Positions 63,598-64,000 of a stretch of 64,000 bases of DNA are shown one piece after another. A program made the position numbers and the translations under genes. The stretch is from NCBI RefSeq assembly GCF_000372725.1, contig NW_005197273.1, positions 400,395 to 464,394 of the forward strand. The letters are read 5' to 3'. This DNA comes from Emiliania huxleyi CCMP1516 (taxonomy: Eukaryota; Haptophyta; Isochrysidales; Noelaerhabdaceae). The first letter of the stretch is position 1; each line of letters opens with the position of its first letter. Below the pieces are notes generated by a model. The model had not been told where the DNA came from, ran no database searches, and saw only the letters and a program-made list of their open reading frames with translations.

Positions 63598-64000
63598 ATG
63601 CCGAGTCTCAAGCAGACCACACTCTCCTTCGACCGCCGGCCATCGAGCGCGACGCCGCCGGCTAAGCGGCCTCGCCCAGACCCGGCGCAAACAACCGGCG
63701 CCTCCTCTCGCGCGAGCGCTCCCGCGCAGTGCTCTGCTGCAAAGCCGCCGCCGCTACTACCGCCACCGCCACCGCCCGTCGCGACAGCGGCGCCCGCGGC
63801 TGAGCCACAGGCGGCGTCCGGCGCGCTCGCGGCGGGAGAGGCGGCCGAGGTCCGCGAGGTGAGCGGGCGCAGCTTCTCTCTCAAGGTGTGGGGTGACGGC
63901 GCTGCGGCGGCCGGATGCTGGTCGCCGGCGGGTGTTCCAGCAGCTACTGGGGTGGGCGCCGGCGACGAGCGAGGCGGGGAGGATTGCGTCAGCCAGCCTG
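63598..64000 (+). CDS. N-terminal exon of a nuclear protein, PIP-box-like motif (cut by window end)
   Basis: An ATG at 63598 opens a frame to the window edge. The first residues MPSLKQTTLSFDRR resemble the N-terminal PIP box by which replication and repair proteins bind the PCNA clamp, though the second aromatic of the QxxLxxFF pattern is Asp. PPAKRPRPD is a likely nuclear signal. A Pro/Ala-rich linker follows, then VREVSGRSFSLKVWGD. A strong donor GAG|GTGAGC near 63858 could end the exon after VRE. It starts about 30 bp after repeat E. Family unknown. Confidence 0.45.
   Translation, partial: MPSLKQTTLSFDRRPSSATPPAKRPRPDPAQTTGASSRASAPAQCSAAKPPPLLPPPPPPVATAAPAAEPQAASGALAAGEAAEVREVSGRSFSLKVWGDGAAAAGCWSPAGVPAATGVGAGDERGGEDCVSQP

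Overview
The window is nuclear DNA of a GC-rich, flagellated, unicellular eukaryote, most likely a haptophyte alga of the Emiliania/Chrysochromulina kind. The reasons are very high GC with long shadow reading frames on both strands, short introns (about 40-320 bp) of which many have GC rather than GT donors, TTAGGG-type telomeric sequence, flagellar genes (IFT46, katanin p60), and a gene mix common in marine algae: sulfotransferases, a DUF3431 protein, an FkbM-like methyltransferase, AP2-domain, F-box/RCC1, ankyrin and U-box proteins, and Pro-rich secreted proteins. The lineage call is inference. The 100-N gap at 2223-2322 marks a draft scaffold, so single-base frame changes may be sequencing errors.

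Layout. 1-6 kb: low-complexity DNA, a foldback repeat beside the gap, short dispersed repeats, a SINE-like retroposon and a SET-domain gene copy (-). 6-12 kb: a 3' exon of a short-chain dehydrogenase (-), a Pro-rich secreted protein (-), a DUF3431 protein (-), an internal telomeric tract, and a glycoside-hydrolase-like gene (-) with a minisatellite in an intron. 12.2-16.1 kb: a 379-bp satellite array between two copies of another repeat. 17-20.9 kb: a 440-bp dispersed repeat, an F-box/ARM-like gene (+) and an acidic protein (+). 21.7-24.4 kb: a multi-exon coiled-coil/Gly-Tyr-rich gene (+) whose large intron holds an inverted 3' copy of the hydrolase at 27.4-28.7 kb. 25-30.5 kb: F-box/RCC1 gene (-), an unassigned reading frame (+), an epoxide-hydrolase-like gene (+), an HS2ST-like sulfotransferase (+). 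31-38.4 kb: U-box gene (-), AP2 gene (+), a 901-residue ankyrin membrane protein (+), an unknown gene (+). 39-44.5 kb: FkbM-like gene (+), unknown pieces, a multi-pass membrane protein (+). 45.8-50.4 kb: IFT46 (+) and katanin p60 (-), convergent. 51-57.5 kb: a second, interrupted SET copy (-), an SF1 helicase piece (+), AT-rich arrays, a SpoU-type 2'-O-methyltransferase (-). 58-64 kb: an OTU-like gene (+), a sulfotransferase-like gene (-), and the first exon of a nuclear protein (+) cut by the window edge.

The most interesting signal is in the introns. In katanin p60 and the SpoU gene (17 introns placed by hand), and in several other genes, the start of an intron often repeats the start of the next exon, and the intron usually has the form AG|GC...AG|GC. 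One SpoU intron is three 69-bp tandem copies of the next exon's beginning, and a katanin intron holds decayed copies of its flanking exon. This fits intron birth by tandem duplication of coding DNA carrying an AG|GC or AG|GT site. A second theme is a dense set of short dispersed repeats, including a retroposon with three copies, each with target-site duplications, and a GCCGAG-core minisatellite type found in introns of unrelated genes. I recognise no retrovirus-like, LTR or Polinton element. I found no convincing tRNA, rRNA, snRNA, CRISPR array, operator, riboswitch or core promoter.
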